Shown: positions 30,295 to 41,823, numbered from the stretch's first letter. The stretch: 64,000 bases of DNA from Piliocolobus tephrosceles (GCF_002776525.5 NC_045434.1:191582922-191646921), one strand, 5' to 3'. Notes: generated by a model not told the origin, from the letters alone. Numbers and translations are program-made.

Positions 30295-30392
30295 CATGTA
30301 TTTTAACATAATAAAAAAAAAATAGGAAGAAATCATGTCAATGTTATATGCTAATAAACTTTAGCAGTACTTAATATTTGTAATAATAAAGT

Positions 30393-30678
30393 TCTTTTCT
30401 TTCTTTCTTTTTTTTTTTTTTTTTTTTAGACTGAGTCTCTCTGTTACCCAGGCTGAAATACAGTGGCACAATGTTGGCTGACTGCAACCTCCATCTCCTG
30501 GGTTCAAGCGATTCTCCTATCTCAGCCTCCCGAGTAGCTGGGATTACAGGTGTGTGCCACCACATCTGCTAATTTTTGTATTTTTAGTAGAGATGAGGTT
30601 TTGCCACATTGGCCAGGCTGATCTTGAACTCCTGGCCTCCACCTCCCAAAGTGCTGGGATTACAGGCGTGAGCTGGCC
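30393..30678 (-). mobile_element. AluS with deletion
   Basis: Minus-strand, missing bases around 'gcgtgagctggcc'. TSD near 'ataaagtt'. Confidence 0.92.
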
Positions 30679-30789
30679 ATAAAGTTTTATAATAATAAAC
30701 AGTTGACATGATACAATTAGCAGGTCCTTACATAGTAATTGCAAAGCTATGTCTGTGTAATTCTCATTTTGCAGATTCTTTTAAATTAC

Positions 30790-31092
30790 ATATTTATTTA
30801 TTTATATTTTGAGACAGAGTCTCACTCTGTCACCCAGGCTGGAGTGCAATGATACGATCTTGGCTCACTTTAGCTTCTGCCTCCCAGACTGAAGCAATTC
30901 TCCTGCCTCAGCCTCTTGAGTAGCTGGGATTACAGGTGCCTGCTACCATGCCCAGCTTATTTTTGTAATTTTACTGCAGATGAGGTTTCACCATGTTGAC
31001 CAAGCTGGTCTCAAACTCCTGACCTGAAGTGATCCATTTGCCTTGGCCTCCCAAAGTGCGGGGATTACAGGTGTGAACCACCATGCCTGACC
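30790..31092 (-). mobile_element. AluS
   Basis: Complete minus-strand element with a (TTTA)n head. Confidence 0.93.
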
Positions 31093-31505
31093 TTTTTAAA
31101 TTTTTATTTTATCCATTTTATTTTATTATTCTATCTTTATCCCATGACCATTGCTTCCAGGAGGGGATGGAAAGAGAGATGTGGGCTACAGGGTGAGCCT
31201 GAAATGGCGCCTTGCAAGGAGTGCCCCCAATCATTCTACAGAGTGGCTTCTTTCTACTCTCATTTTCTCTGTCTCTTGAAGTACAGAACCCTATTGGCAG
31301 TCTTGTTTTTTCCCAAGGTCACACTGTCTTGGCTTCCTGAAATGTAGTACTATCTTGTTTCATCTATTCCCTTCCTCAAAGCTTTTTTTTATTGGTTCTT
31401 TTTCCTATCTTCCTCAACACTACTACAATGTATCTTTGAATAGCTTCTCTAGTCTATCTTCTTCCACCATCTCATTATTCATTCATTCAGTAAGGGTATC
31501 AGAGG
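31093..31505. other. Unassigned Alu-free sequence
   Basis: Pyrimidine-rich in the second half. No convincing gene or named repeat. Confidence 0.5.
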
Positions 31506-31816
31506 TTTTTTGTTTTTGTTTTTGTTTTTTCAAGAGGAAGTCTCACTCTGAAGCCCAGGCTGGAGTGCAGTGGCACAATCTCAGCTCACTGCAACCTCTG
31601 CCTCTTGGGTCCCAGTTCAAGCAATTATTCTGCCTCAGCCTACCGAGTCGCTGGGATTACAGGCACACGCCACCATGCTCAGCTAATCTATGTATTTTTG
31701 TAGAAACGGGGTTTCACCATGTTGGCCAGGCTGATCTTGAACTCCTGACCTTGTGATCCTCCTGCCTCAGCCTCCCAAAGTGCTGGGATTACAGGCGTGA
31801 GCTACCCCGCCCAGCC
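31506..31816 (-). mobile_element. AluS
   Basis: Minus-strand Alu with a (GTTTTT)n head. Imperfect TSD 'ggtatcagag' against 'ggataccagag'. Confidence 0.92.
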
Positions 31817-31854
31817 TGGATACCAGAGATTTAAAGATGGACCACTCATAGCCC

Positions 31855-31975
31855 CTTGCCCCTGGCCTAATGGAAGACATAGAAAGGTAAACTTACTATG
31901 TTTCAGACCCTATTCTAAATGCTTTCTATGGATTAGCTCATTTAATCCTTACCACACTCAGTGGTGACTTGGAGG
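31855..31975 (-). mobile_element. MIR
   Basis: Antisense MIR core: 'cttactatgtttcagaccc' through 'agctcatttaatccttacc'. Confidence 0.78.
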
Positions 31976-32101
31976 AAGGAAATACAATACCTGAGATTTC
32001 TGGGATCACTGGGTGAGAGCGAGAAATCAAATATAATTTTCTTGGCAACTGGGTGAATGCTGGTGTCACTCACAGACATGGGGATTAACAGTAGGTTTGG
32101 C

Positions 32102-32404
32102 GGCCAGGTGTGGTGGCTCACGTCTGTAATCCTAGAATTTTGGGAGACCGAGGGTTGGATCACCTGAGGTCAGGAGTTCGAGACCAGCCTGGCCAACATG
32201 AAGAAACCCAATCTCTACTAAAAATACAAAAATTAGCTGGGTGTGGTGGCGCCTGCCTGTAGTCTTGTCTACTTGGGCGTCTGAAGCAGGAGAATCACTT
32301 GAATCCAGGAAGCGGAGGTTGCAGTGAGACAAGATCACGCCATTGCACTTCAGCTGGGGCGACAGATCGAGACTCCGTCTCAAAACAAACAAACAAACAA
32401 AAAC
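32102..32404 (+). mobile_element. AluS
   Basis: Plus-strand element with a diverged left arm ('ctagaattttgggagaccg') and an (AAAC)n tail. Confidence 0.92.
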
Positions 32405-32680
32405 AATAGTACATTTGGAGAGGAGGCAAAGATGATATGTGACTGTTTAGATATGTTGGATTTTTGATATCTGTTGGATATTCATGTGCGGAAAAGTCTA
32501 ATAAGCAGTTGGTGGCTGTAGGAGCTGGGGGCTGGGCAGAGAAGTCTGCACTAGGGATTCAAATTTGAGCACCATTAGTATATAGATTATAGCTGCATGG
32601 ATGGAATCTTTTTCATGGATGAAAAAGAAAAGAATCCGGGATAAAAACACAAATAACAGCAACATATAAGATGCAGACTA

Positions 32681-32980
32681 GGCCGGGCGTGGTGGCTCAT
32701 GCCTGTAATCCCAGCACTTCAGGAGGCCGAGTCGGGTGGATCACGAGGTCAGGAGATCCAGACCATTCTGGCTAACACAGTGAAACCCCGTCTCTACTAA
32801 AAATATTAAAAAATTAGCTGGGCGCAGTGGTGGGCACCTGTAGTCCCAGCTACTCGGGAGGCTGAGGCAGAAGAATGGTGTGAACCCGGGAGGCAGAGCT
32901 TGCAGTGAGCCGAGATCGGGCCACCGCGCTCCAGCCTGGACGACAGAGGGAGACTCCGTCTCAAAAAAAAAAAAAAAAAA
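32681..32980 (+). mobile_element. AluY
   Basis: Y-type 'aggagatccagaccattctg'. Perfect TSD 'agatgcagacta' at 32669-32680 and 32981-32992. Confidence 0.95.
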
Positions 32981-32992
32981 AGATGCAGACTA

Positions 32993-33286
32993 AGGGCCCG
33001 GTGCCATGGCTCACGCCTGTAATCCCAGCACTTTGGGAGGCCGAGGCGGGTGGATCATGAACTCAGGAGTTCAAGACCAACTTGACCAACATGGTGAAAC
33101 CCTGTCTCTACTAAAAATACAAAAATTAGCCGGGCACGGTGGCGAGCGCCTGTAATCCCAGCTACTCAGGAAGCTGAGGCAGGAGAATCACTTGAACATG
33201 GGAAGCAGAGGTTGCAGTGAGCTGAGATCACACCACTGCACTTCAGCCTGGGTGACACAGTGAGATGCCATCTTAAAATAAAAAAA
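32993..33286 (+). mobile_element. AluS
   Basis: Starts in the right-hand TSD of the previous Alu and is followed by another copy of the target ('gtgcagactaag'). Confidence 0.93.
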
Positions 33287-33298
33287 TGTGCAGACTAA

Positions 33299-33598
33299 GG
33301 CCGGGCACCATGGCTCATGTCTGTAATCCCAACACTTTGGGAGGCCGAGGCGGGTGGATCACTTCAGGCCAAGAGTTTAAGACCAGCCTGTCCAACATGG
33401 CCAAACCCCATCCCTACTAAAAATGCAAAAATTGGCCAGGCGTGGTGGCACATGTCTGTAATCCCAACTACTCGGGAGGCTGAGATAGGAGAATCATTTG
33501 AACCTGGGAGATGGAGGCTGTAGTGAGCTGAGATTGTGCCATTGCACTCCAGCTTGGGCAACAGAGCAAGACTCCGTCTGAATACAAAAAAAAAAAAA
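33299..33598 (+). mobile_element. AluS
   Basis: Third Alu at the same target. Followed by 'agattcagactag'. Confidence 0.93.
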
Positions 33599-33609
33599 GA
33601 TTCAGACTA

Positions 33610-33714
33610 GCCAGGTTTGATGACACATGCCTGGAATCCCAGCTACTAGGGATGCTGAGGAAGAAGGATGCCTTGAGCCCAGGAGTTTGAGGCTGAAGTG
33701 AGCTATGATTGCTA
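33610..33714 (+). mobile_element. Alu right-arm fragment
   Basis: An old fragment ('gcctggaatcccagctacta') that begins at the fourth copy of the target sequence. Confidence 0.8.
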
Positions 33715-33966
33715 CCTGTGATCAGCTGTAAATGACAGAAACCTAACTGAAACTGACATAAGCAAAAGCAAAACAAAACAAAAGAATTTACTAACTCAGG
33801 TGATAGAACTAGCTTTTGGGCATGGCTAGATCCCTACCTCAGTGTCATTAGGTCACCACCTGTCGGCTTTGTTTCCCTCTGGGTTAGCTTTGCTCTCAGG
33901 CAGAATCTTCCTATGAGGTGGCAAAAATGGGAACCAGCAGATCTAGGCTTTTCTTTCTTTCTCTTC

Positions 33967-34273
33967 TTATTTATTTATTTATTTGAGGCAAGATCTCACT
34001 CTGTCACCCAGGTTGGAGTGCAGTGATGCAATTTCAGCTCACGGTAGCCTGTACTTCCTGGGCTCAAGTGACCCTCCCACCTCAACCTCCTGAGTAGGTG
34101 GGACTACAGGCGTGCACCATCACACATGGCTAATTTTTTTTTTTTTGTAAAGGCGAGCTTGCCATGTTGCCCAGGCTGGTTTCAAACTCCTGGGTTTAAG
34201 AGATCCTCCTGCCTTGGCTCCCCCAAAGTCCTGGGAGTACAGCCATGAGCCACCATACCAGACCAATTTTTAA
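33967..34273 (-). mobile_element. AluJ
   Basis: Minus-strand dimer with a (TTTA)n head and 'cctgtacttcctgggctc'. Its 5' flank was duplicated by the next insertion. Confidence 0.9.
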
Positions 34274-34579
34274 TGTTTTTTTTTTTTTGAGAGGGAGTCT
34301 CACTCTATCGCCCAGGCTGGAGTGCAGTGGCCGGATCTCAGCTCACTGCAAGCTCCGCCTCCCAGGTTTACGCCATTCTCCTGCCTCAGCCTCCCGAGTA
34401 GCTGGGACTACAGGCGCCCGCCACCTCGCCCGGCTAGTTTTTTGTATTTTTTGTATTTTTTAGTAGAGATGGGGTGTCACGGTGTTAGCCAGGATGGTCT
34501 CGATCTTCTGACCTCGTGATCCACACGTCTCAGCCTCCCAAAGTGCTGGAATTACAGGCTTGAGCCACCGCGCCTGGCC
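34274..34579 (-). mobile_element. AluY, cercopithecoid type
   Basis: 'ggccggatctcagctcactg' and 'ccacctcgcccggctag'. A short duplicated 'ttttttgtat' lies in the linker. Perfect 17-bp TSD 'accagaccaatttttaa' at 34257-34273 and 34580-34596. Confidence 0.95.
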
Positions 34580-34596
34580 ACCAGACCAATTTTTAA

Positions 34597-34727
34597 AAAT
34601 TTGTTTGTAGAGAGGAGATCTCACTACATTGCCCGGGTTGGTCTCAAACACCTAGGCTCAAATGATCCTCCCACTTCAGCCTCCCAAAGTGCTAGGATTA
34701 CAGGCATGAGCCATCACGACAGACCAC
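34597..34727 (-). mobile_element. Alu monomer (FLAM-like)
   Basis: Single minus-strand monomer ('agatctcactacattgcccg'). Confidence 0.85.
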
Positions 34728-34768
34728 TTTCTTTCTCTCTCTCTTTCCTTTCTTTCTTTCTCTCCTTT
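34728..34768. repeat. (CTTT)n/(CT)n tract
   Basis: Pyrimidine repeat forming the degenerate head of the next Alu. Confidence 0.85.
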
Positions 34769-34866
34769 TTTTTTTTTTTTTTTTTGAGATGGAGTTTTGC
34801 TCTTGTCGCCCAAGCTGGAGTACAATGGTGAAATCTTGGCTCACTGCAACCTCCACCATGCCTGGC
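34769..34866 (-). mobile_element. Alu with large internal deletion
   Basis: Jumps from 'tcactgcaacctccacc' to 'atgcctggcc', leaving about 100 bp of a 300-bp element. Confidence 0.88.
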
Positions 34867-34944
34867 CCCAGTTCTTTCTTAATAGTTCCAGCAAAAGTCC
34901 TGGGGATGATCCTTAATGATCCATATTGAGTCATCAGACCGAGA

Positions 34945-35145
34945 CTTCATCTCAGGGCAAAAAAAAAGGAAACTTAGCTGGGTGTCATGGGACACCTGTG
35001 GTTCCAGCTACTCAGGAGGCTGAGGTAGGAGGATCACTTGGGCCCAGGAGACAGAGACTGCAGTGAGCAGTGATTGTACCATTGCATTACAGCCTTGGTG
35101 ACAGAGAGAAAACTTGCCTCAAAAAAAAGAAAAGAAAAAAAGAAA
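34945..35145 (+). mobile_element. AluJ right arm
   Basis: 'ctgtggttccagctactcag' onward, with an (AAAAG)n tail and no left arm. Confidence 0.82.
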
Positions 35146-35427
35146 AAGTTTCAAGTAGGACATAGTCATCAGGATCAGATGAGATATCAGAGAGGATGAA
35201 CACAGAGCCATGTTCACTGGATCTAGCATTGAGAGGTTTTATTTGGAGTAGTGAGAGTGAAGCAAAATTTCAATAGGTGAAGAGTGAGTGATAAGCAAAG
35301 AAGTAGAAACAGTGTGTGTAGACAGCTGTTTAAAGTATACTGGCTGTGAAGGGGAAGAGAAAGATTGGCTGGTTGCTAATGGGCAGAGACTTGAGCCTAA
35401 TGAAAACAAAGAACTAGGGAGGATAAT

Positions 35428-35505
35428 ATTATTATATCTATCATTTATTGAGCACTTACTATATGCCCAACATTTTGCTATGTTCTGTCATCACAAAACT
35501 TTGGC
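35428..35505 (-). mobile_element. MIR
   Basis: 'catttattgagcacttacta' followed by 'tatgcccaacattttgctat', the antisense MIR 3' part. Confidence 0.8.
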
Positions 35506-35775
35506 CCATGTGTTTTGACTTTAGAGTGGAGATTTGGTTAATGAAATGGTCTAGCAAACAATGGGAATTTCAAAATCTGCACCCACATACAAGAGCCTTC
35601 CTACTAGCTATCAGAGATATGCTTTCTTTGCTCCTTTCTAAAGCATTATCTCCTCGGAGCCATCAGACTCAAGGACAGAGCTCTAGCAACTCTTCTTCTC
35701 TCTGCAATATCATCAACTTTTGCTCTCTTACTGGATCATTCCCATCAGTTTACAAACATTCTAATTCTACCATCC

Positions 35776-36065
35776 TTTTTTTTTTTTTTTTTTTTTTTTG
35801 AGACAGAGTCTCACCCTGTTGCCCAGGCAGGAGTACAGTGGTGCGATCTGGGCTCACTGCAAGCTCCGCCTCCTGGGTTCATGCCATTCTCCTGCCTCAG
35901 CCTCCCAGTGGCTGGGATTACAGGCACTTGCCACCATGCCCGGTTAATTTTTTGCATTTTTAGTAGAGACGAGGGTTCACCATGTTAGCCAGGATGGTCT
36001 CGATCTCCTGACCTCGTGATCCTCCCAAAGTGCTGGGATTGCAGGCGTGAGCCACTGCGCCCGGC
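35776..36065 (-). mobile_element. AluY
   Basis: Y-type 'gttagccaggatggtctcga', missing about ten bases at 'gtgatcctcccaaag'. Confidence 0.93.
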
Positions 36066-36095
36066 CTCTCCCATCTTAAAAAAAAAAAAAACTCA

Positions 36096-36405
36096 GTCAG
36101 ACATGGTGGCTCATGCCTGTAATCCCAGCACTTTGGGAGGCCAAGGCAGGCACTTCATGAGGGCAGGAGATAGAGACCATTCTGGCCAAAATGGTGAAAC
36201 CCTGTCCCTACTAAAATACAAAAAAATTAGCCGGGCATGGTGGCGCGGGCCTGTAATCCCAGCTACTCAGGAGCCTGAGGCAGGAGAATCGCTTGAACCC
36301 GGGAGGCAGAGGTTGCAGTAAGCCAAGATCGCGCCACTGCACTCCAGCCTGGCGACAGAGCGAGAGTCTGTCTCAAAACAAAACAAAAAACAAAACAAAA
36401 CAAAA
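36096..36405 (+). mobile_element. AluS/Y
   Basis: Plus-strand, with a (CAAAA)n tail. Confidence 0.92.
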
Positions 36406-36498
36406 ACACTTCTCATCTTCCTACCAGTTACAGCTTATTTGAAATGCACATCGTCCAACGCGCTGTGTCCATCTGCTATCTCTAATTCCTGTCCTCTC

Positions 36499-36789
36499 TT
36501 TTTTTTTTTTTTTTGAGACAGAGTCTAGCTCTGTCGCCCAGGCTGGAGTGCAGTGGCACGATCTCGGCTCGCTGCAAGCTCCGCCTCATGGGTTCACACC
36601 ATTCTCCTGCCTCAGCCTCCCAAGTAGCTGGGACTACAGGTGCCCGCCACCATACTAATTTTTTTGTATTTTCAGTAGAGACGGGGTTTCACCGTGTTAG
36701 CCAGGATGGTCTCAATCTCCTGACCTCATGATCCGCCAGCCTCGACTTCCCAAAGTGCTGGGATTACATACGTGAGCCACCGCGCACGA
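36499..36789 (-). mobile_element. AluY
   Basis: 'gctgcaagctccgcctcatg' and a Y-type left arm. TSD 'cctgtcctctc' on both sides. Confidence 0.94.
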
Positions 36790-37127
36790 CCTGTCCTCTC
36801 ATTCTCTTTCAGTCCTGCTCCAATCTGGTTTTTGCCCCAGAAACTGTTCTGCCTAAGGTCACCAATGGCCTCTGCTTTGTTAAATTCAGTGGTTAATTTT
36901 CGATCTTTCCCTTGTTTGACACACTTGCTCACTCCGCTGTGAATGTACTTCTTTGGTTTCCAGGACACCACATCATCTGCTTCCTTCACTGTCTCTCTGG
37001 GTCCTTTCACTTCTCCCAGAACTCTCAGTGAGGAGTGCTCCAGGACTCCATGTTCTGTCTCATTCCCTTCTCTGTCTTTACACTTTTGCTAATCTCACCC
37101 AATTTCATGGTTTAAATACTATTTGTG

Positions 37128-37424
37128 GCCAGGCGTGGTGGCTCACGCCTGTAATCCCAGCACTCTGGGAGGCCGGGGCAGGTGGATCATCTGAGGTTGG
37201 GAATTCAAGACCAGCCTGACCAACATGGAGAGACCCCCGTCTCTACTAAAAATACAAAAAATTACCTGGGCGTGGTGGTGCATGCCTGTAATCCCAGCTA
37301 CTCGGGAGGCTGAGGCAGAAGAATCCCTTGAACCTGGGAGGCGGAGGTTGCAGCGAGCTGACATTGTGCCATTGCACTCCAGCCTGTGCAACAAGAGCGA
37401 AACTCCATCTCAAAAAATAATAAT
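37128..37424 (+). mobile_element. AluS
   Basis: Preceded by 'aaatactatttgtgg' (37113-37127), which recurs at 37754-37768 after the next Alu. Confidence 0.94.
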
Positions 37425-37753
37425 AGGCCGGGCGCGGTGGCTCACGTCTGTAATCCCAGCACTTTGGGAGGCTGAGACGGGCGGATCACGAGGTCAGGAG
37501 ATCGAGACCATCCTGGCTAACATGGTGAAACCCCGTCTCTACTAAAAAAAAATGCAAAAATTACCCGGGCGCAGTGGCAGGCGCCTGTAGTCCCAGCTAC
37601 ACAGGAGGCTGAGACAGGAGAATGGCGTGAACCTGGGAGACAGAGCTTGCAGTGAGTGGAGATCTGCCACTGCACTCCAGCCTGGGCAACAGAGTGAGAC
37701 TCCGTCTTAAAAATAAATAAATAAATAAAAATAATAACAAATAAAAATAAATA
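37425..37753 (+). mobile_element. AluY
   Basis: Y-type 'aggagatcgagaccatcctg', with a long (AAAT)n tail. The shared TSD spans this and the previous element. Confidence 0.94.
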
Positions 37754-37768
37754 AATACTATTTGTGGC

Positions 37769-37896
37769 TGGGTGCCCTGGCACATGCCTGTGATCCTGGC
37801 TCTTTGGGAGGCTAAGGCAGGCAGATGACTTGAGTCCAGGGGGTAGAGACCAACCTGGGAAATATGGCAAAACTCCAACTCTACAAAAAATACAAG
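37769..37896 (+). mobile_element. Alu left monomer
   Basis: Old left arm, ending 'caaaaaatacaagaattg'. Confidence 0.83.
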
Positions 37897-37957
37897 AATT
37901 GCATCATCTCTGTCTCACATAAGAATGATGAAAAAAAAATTTTTAAATACAAAAATT

Positions 37958-38276
37958 AGGTGGGCATGGGGGCACGGGCCTGTAATCCCAGCCCTTTGGG
38001 AGGCCAAGACAGGCAGATTGCTTGAGCTCAGACATTGAAGGCCAGACCAGGCAACATAGCAAGACCCTGTCAATACAAAAAATACAAAAATTAACTGAGT
38101 GTGGTGGTACGTGCCTGTGGTGCCAGCTACTTAGGAGGCTGAAGTAGAAGGATTGTTTGAATCCTGGAGGCAGAGATTGCACTGAGCCAAGATCACGCCA
38201 CTGCACTCCAGCCTGGGCACCAGAGTTAAGACCCTGTCTCAAAAACAAACAAACAAACGAACAAACAAAAAACCAA
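37958..38276 (+). mobile_element. AluJ
   Basis: Diverged plus-strand dimer with an (AAAC)n tail. Confidence 0.88.
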
Positions 38277-38512
38277 AAAACCCAACCGTTTGTATGCCAG
38301 CAATTTCCAAATGTACATTGCTAACCCAGATCTTTTCCCTAAACTCCAGACTTACTTATTCTACCCAACAACCCTGCTTGAACTGCTTGAATATTGAATA
38401 AGTATCTCAAATTCAAAATGTTCAGAACTGGACTCCCAGTCTCACCTGCACCCCTCCCCTCCCCTAAAACCTGCTCTGATCATAGCCTTTCCCAACAAAA
38501 TTCAGAACAACT

Positions 38513-38800
38513 TTTTTTTTTTTTGAGACAGAGTCTCACTTTGTCACCCAGGCTGGAGTGTAGTAGTGCAATCTTGGCTCACTGCAACCTCTCCTGGGTT
38601 TAAGTGATTCTCCTGCCTCAGTCTCCCAAGTAGCTGAGACTACAGGGGCCCACCACCACACCCAGCTAATTTTTGTATTTGCAGTAGAGACGGGGTTTCA
38701 CCATATTGGCCAGGGTGGTCTCAAACTCCTGACCTTGTGATCCGCCTGCCTCGGCCTCCTGTAGTGCTGGGATTACAGGTCTGAGCCACCTTGCCTGGCC
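38513..38800 (-). mobile_element. AluS
   Basis: Minus-strand element within the L2. Short imperfect TSD near 'tcagaacaact' against 'tcagcaaaact'. Confidence 0.93.
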
Positions 38801-38910
38801 CTCAGCAAAACTTTCTAGTACTCCAGTCCTCAAATCCTTAAGTCACCTTAGGGCACACCAAGGTTGATGGGAATAAGCAGTAGGAGTGGTCTGCTAAGGT
38901 GGGGAGAAAT

Positions 38911-39215
38911 TTTTTTTTTTTTTTTTTTTTTTTTGAGACAGAGTTGCGCTCGGTTGCCTGGGCTACAGTGCAATGGCGTGATCTCGGCTCACCGCAACCT
39001 CTACTTCCTGGGTTCAAGCGATTCTTCTGCCTCAGCCTCTTGAGTAGCTGGAATTACAGGCATGGATCCCCACACCCAGATAATTTTGTATTTTTAGTAG
39101 AGACAGAGTTTCTTCATGTTGGTCAGGCTGGTCTTGAACTCCTGACCTCAGGTGATCTGCCTGCCTCAGCCTCCCAAAGTGCTGGGATTACAGGCGTGAG
39201 CCACCGTGACTGGCC
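38911..39215 (-). mobile_element. AluS
   Basis: TSD 'gagaaat' at 38904-38910 and 39216-39222, with a long T-head. Confidence 0.94.
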
Positions 39216-39432
39216 GAGAAATATTTAGAAATATTTTATAACTTTTAGACATTGTTTAAAATTGCTGGTACATGATGATAATGAATAGCAGAGTAGCATT
39301 TAGTCTATTTTAGAATTCTTTACTGACAATGCACATCTTTATTTCTTGTTGTCTAAATCCAGTGAAGACCACCTTATCACCACAACTAACTCTCTTGGTA
39401 TGCTATTGTCTTTGATTCCTTTATTTTCTTTT

Positions 39433-39736
39433 TTTATTTTTATTTTTATTTTTTGAGACCAAGTCTCGCTTTGTTGCCCAGGCTGGAGTGCAGTGGCATG
39501 ATCTTGGCTCACTGCAACCGCCACCTCCCGGGTTCAAGCGATTCTCCTGCCTCAGCCTCCCAAGTAGCTGGGATTACAGGCACCTGCCACCATGCCTGGC
39601 TAATTTTTGTATTTCTAGTAGAGATGGGGTTTCAGAATGTTGGCCAGGCTGGTCTCGAACTCCTGACCTCAGGTGATCCACCCAGCTCGGCATCCCAAAG
39701 TGCTGGGATTACAGGCGTGAGCCACCGTATCTGGCC
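39433..39736 (-). mobile_element. AluS
   Basis: 20-bp TSD 'tgattcctttattttctttt' at 39413-39432 and 39737-39756, with a (TTTTTA)n head. Confidence 0.95.
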
Positions 39737-40190
39737 TGATTCCTTTATTTTCTTTTACTTTCTCCATGACTTCTTCATTTAGGAAATCTTATTTACTCTG
39801 CCTTCAAAAATATCCAGAATCCAGACTCTTCTTACCAGCCCCACTCATACGACTTTTGTCTGAGCTGTCATTATCTTTTTTCCAGGTTTACTGTAAATAG
39901 CCTCTAAACAAGTCTCTGTGCTTCCACCTTGGCCTGCCACAGTCTATTCCTGATGCAACATACAGAGCGATTTTTGAGAAATCCAAGTCAGATTGCATTA
40001 TGCAGCCCTGATCAATATCCTGTTGGCTAGTCTTGCAGTGGCCCCAGAGGCCTGACCTCCTCTCCTACTCTTCCTTCTCACTCCTTTGTTTTCTGCTCCC
40101 ACCATTTGCATCGCCTTCCCCCCTACCACTCCCCTCAAAGACTATCATTTTACATATGGAATTGCAATTAAGTATATGACAAATTAAAAT

Positions 40191-40828
40191 AATATATTTA
40201 TTTTTTGAGACAGGGTATCACTGTGCCACCCAGGCTGGAGTGCAGTGGTACAATCATAGCTCACTGCAGTATTTAATTCCTAGGCTCAAGTTATCTTCCT
40301 GTCTCAGCCTCCTGAGCAGCTAGGACCATAGGAGTATACCACCACACTGGCTAATTTTTGTATGTATACATATCTCTTTCTCTCTCTTTTTTTTTTTTTT
40401 TTTGAGACCAAGTTTTGCTCTTGTTACTCAGGCTGGAATACAAAGGCACGATCTGATCTCGGCTTACTGCAACCTCTGCCTCTTGGGTTCAAGCGATTCT
40501 CCTGTCCCAGCCTCCCAAGTACCTGGGTTTACAGGCATGTATCACCATGCCTGGCTAATTTTGTAGTTTTAATAGAGACGGGATTTCACCATGTTGGTCA
40601 GGTTGGTCTTGAACTCTTGACCCCAAGTGATCCATCCTCCTCGGCCTCCCAAAATGCTGGAATCACAGGCATGAGCCACCATGCCCAGCCCCTACTTTTT
40701 GTATTTTTTGTAGAGACGAGGTCTCACTGTGTTGCCTAAGCTGGTCTTGAACTCCTGGACTCAAGCGATCCTCCCACCTAGGCCTCCCAAAATGTTGGGA
40801 TTACAGGTGTGAGTCACTGTGCCTGGTC
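40191..40828 (-). mobile_element. AluJ split by AluS
   Basis: Pieces 40191-40362 and 40690-40828 are one minus-strand AluJ, opened at the 'ttttgtat' linker. Confidence 0.9.
40375..40689 (-). mobile_element. AluS nested in AluJ
   Basis: Minus-strand Alu with a (CT)n and T-rich head. Confidence 0.92.
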
Positions 40829-41403
40829 AACAAATTATAAATTTAGAAAGCAGAGCTTTACTTTTTACATAGGTTATAGCCTGAAAGGGGGCCTTTCTGA
40901 TAGGCTGGGAAATGTGGCCTCCATTACAGACTGAAGGGCAGGCACTTTGAGCAAGTGGAGAGTGGAACAGGGATTTATGTTGAACAGGTTGGCCACCTAT
41001 ACATATTCAACAGGTTATAGGAGGAGCTATGAATATTTATGAAGGGAGTCCTGATACATGTATATTAAATAAACACGAGTGTTACATATATCTCATGTTT
41101 ACTTTAGAGTGGAGACTTAACATTTAAATGCATTACAATCTGGCCCTATATGACATAGGGTAAAACAGGGACACGAAGGCACTCAAAGTGCACAGCCTCT
41201 GTAAACCACCAGAGCCACTCCACGGTTGGTGGTGTCTTATCAGGAGAAAGTCACTGAACTAGCCCAGTTAAAGCTGTAGTTACAGTTTATGGTACGGGGG
41301 TCAGTTTGTCAGCATCTGGTGTTGGATGCGTTGTAATTGTTTTAAGGTTGTTTATCTCCAGGTCAGTGCTTGTTTGGCTGTTAGAGACAAAGAAAAACTT
41401 TGT
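40829..41403. other. Unassigned, possibly LTR debris
   Basis: About 575 bp with no clear match. The wording around 'gggggtcagtttgtcagcatc' faintly recalls endogenous-retrovirus sequence, but I cannot support a family. Similar unassigned pieces follow at 41743-41816 and 41964-42170. Confidence 0.35.
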
Positions 41404-41742
41404 GGCTGGGCACAGTGGCTCAAACCTGTAATCCCAGCACTTTGGGAGGCCAAGGCGGGCAGATCACCTCAGGTCAGGAGTTCAAGGCCAGCCTGGCCAA
41501 CATGGTGAAATCTCGTCTCTACTAAAAATACAAAAATTAGCTCAGAGTGGTGGTGCATGCCTGTAAACCCAGCTACTTGGGAGACTGAGGCAGGAGAATC
41601 GCTTGAACCTCGGAAGCGGAGGTTGCAGTGAGCCGAGGTCATACCACTGCACTCCAGCCTGGCCAACAGAGCAAGAGTCCGTCTCAAAAATAAATAAATA
41701 AATAAAAGAAAAGAAAAGAAAAAGAAAAGAAAGAAAGAAAAA
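41404..41742 (+). mobile_element. AluS
   Basis: Tail of (AAAT)n then (AAAAG)n. Imperfect TSD 'aaaaactttgtgg' against 'aaaaacctgtgg'. Confidence 0.93.
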
Positions 41743-41823
41743 CCTGTGGCAGTTAAAACATAGTTTGCTCTTTAAGTGTAGGGGTGGATGGCTTAACCCT
41801 TGCCTAGCATGGCCTTGAGTATT

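Larger units (their letters stand above)
33715..34940 (+). mobile_element. Unnamed ancient repeat, split
   Basis: 33715-33966 ('aacctaactgaaactgacat', 'ctctgggttagctttgctct') and 34867-34940 ('aatagttccagcaaaagtcc') match consecutive parts of a dispersed mammalian repeat that I recognise but cannot name. Alus fill the middle. Confidence 0.55.
31985..35425 (-). mobile_element. Long L2 copy (minus), shredded
   Basis: Antisense L2 segments at 31985-32101, 32405-32668 and 35150-35425 appear in the order expected of one copy. Landmarks include 'gatatgttggatttttgata', 'accattagtatatagattat' and 'atactggctgtgaaggggaa'. The space between is filled by later Alus and another old repeat. Confidence 0.75.
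35640..40150 (+). mobile_element. Long L2 copy (plus), shredded
   Basis: Sense L2 segments in consecutive order: 35640-35775 ('ttactggatcattcccatca'), 36406-36498, 36790-37127 ('ctaaggtcaccaatggcctc', 'tgctccaggactccatgttc'), 38277-38512 ('ctaaactccagacttactta', 'ctcaaattcaaaatgttcag'), 38801-38910 and 39737-40150 ('caaaaatatccagaatccag', 'ccaagtcagattgcattatg'). About a dozen Alus interrupt it. It faces the minus-strand copy head to head. Confidence 0.8.
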
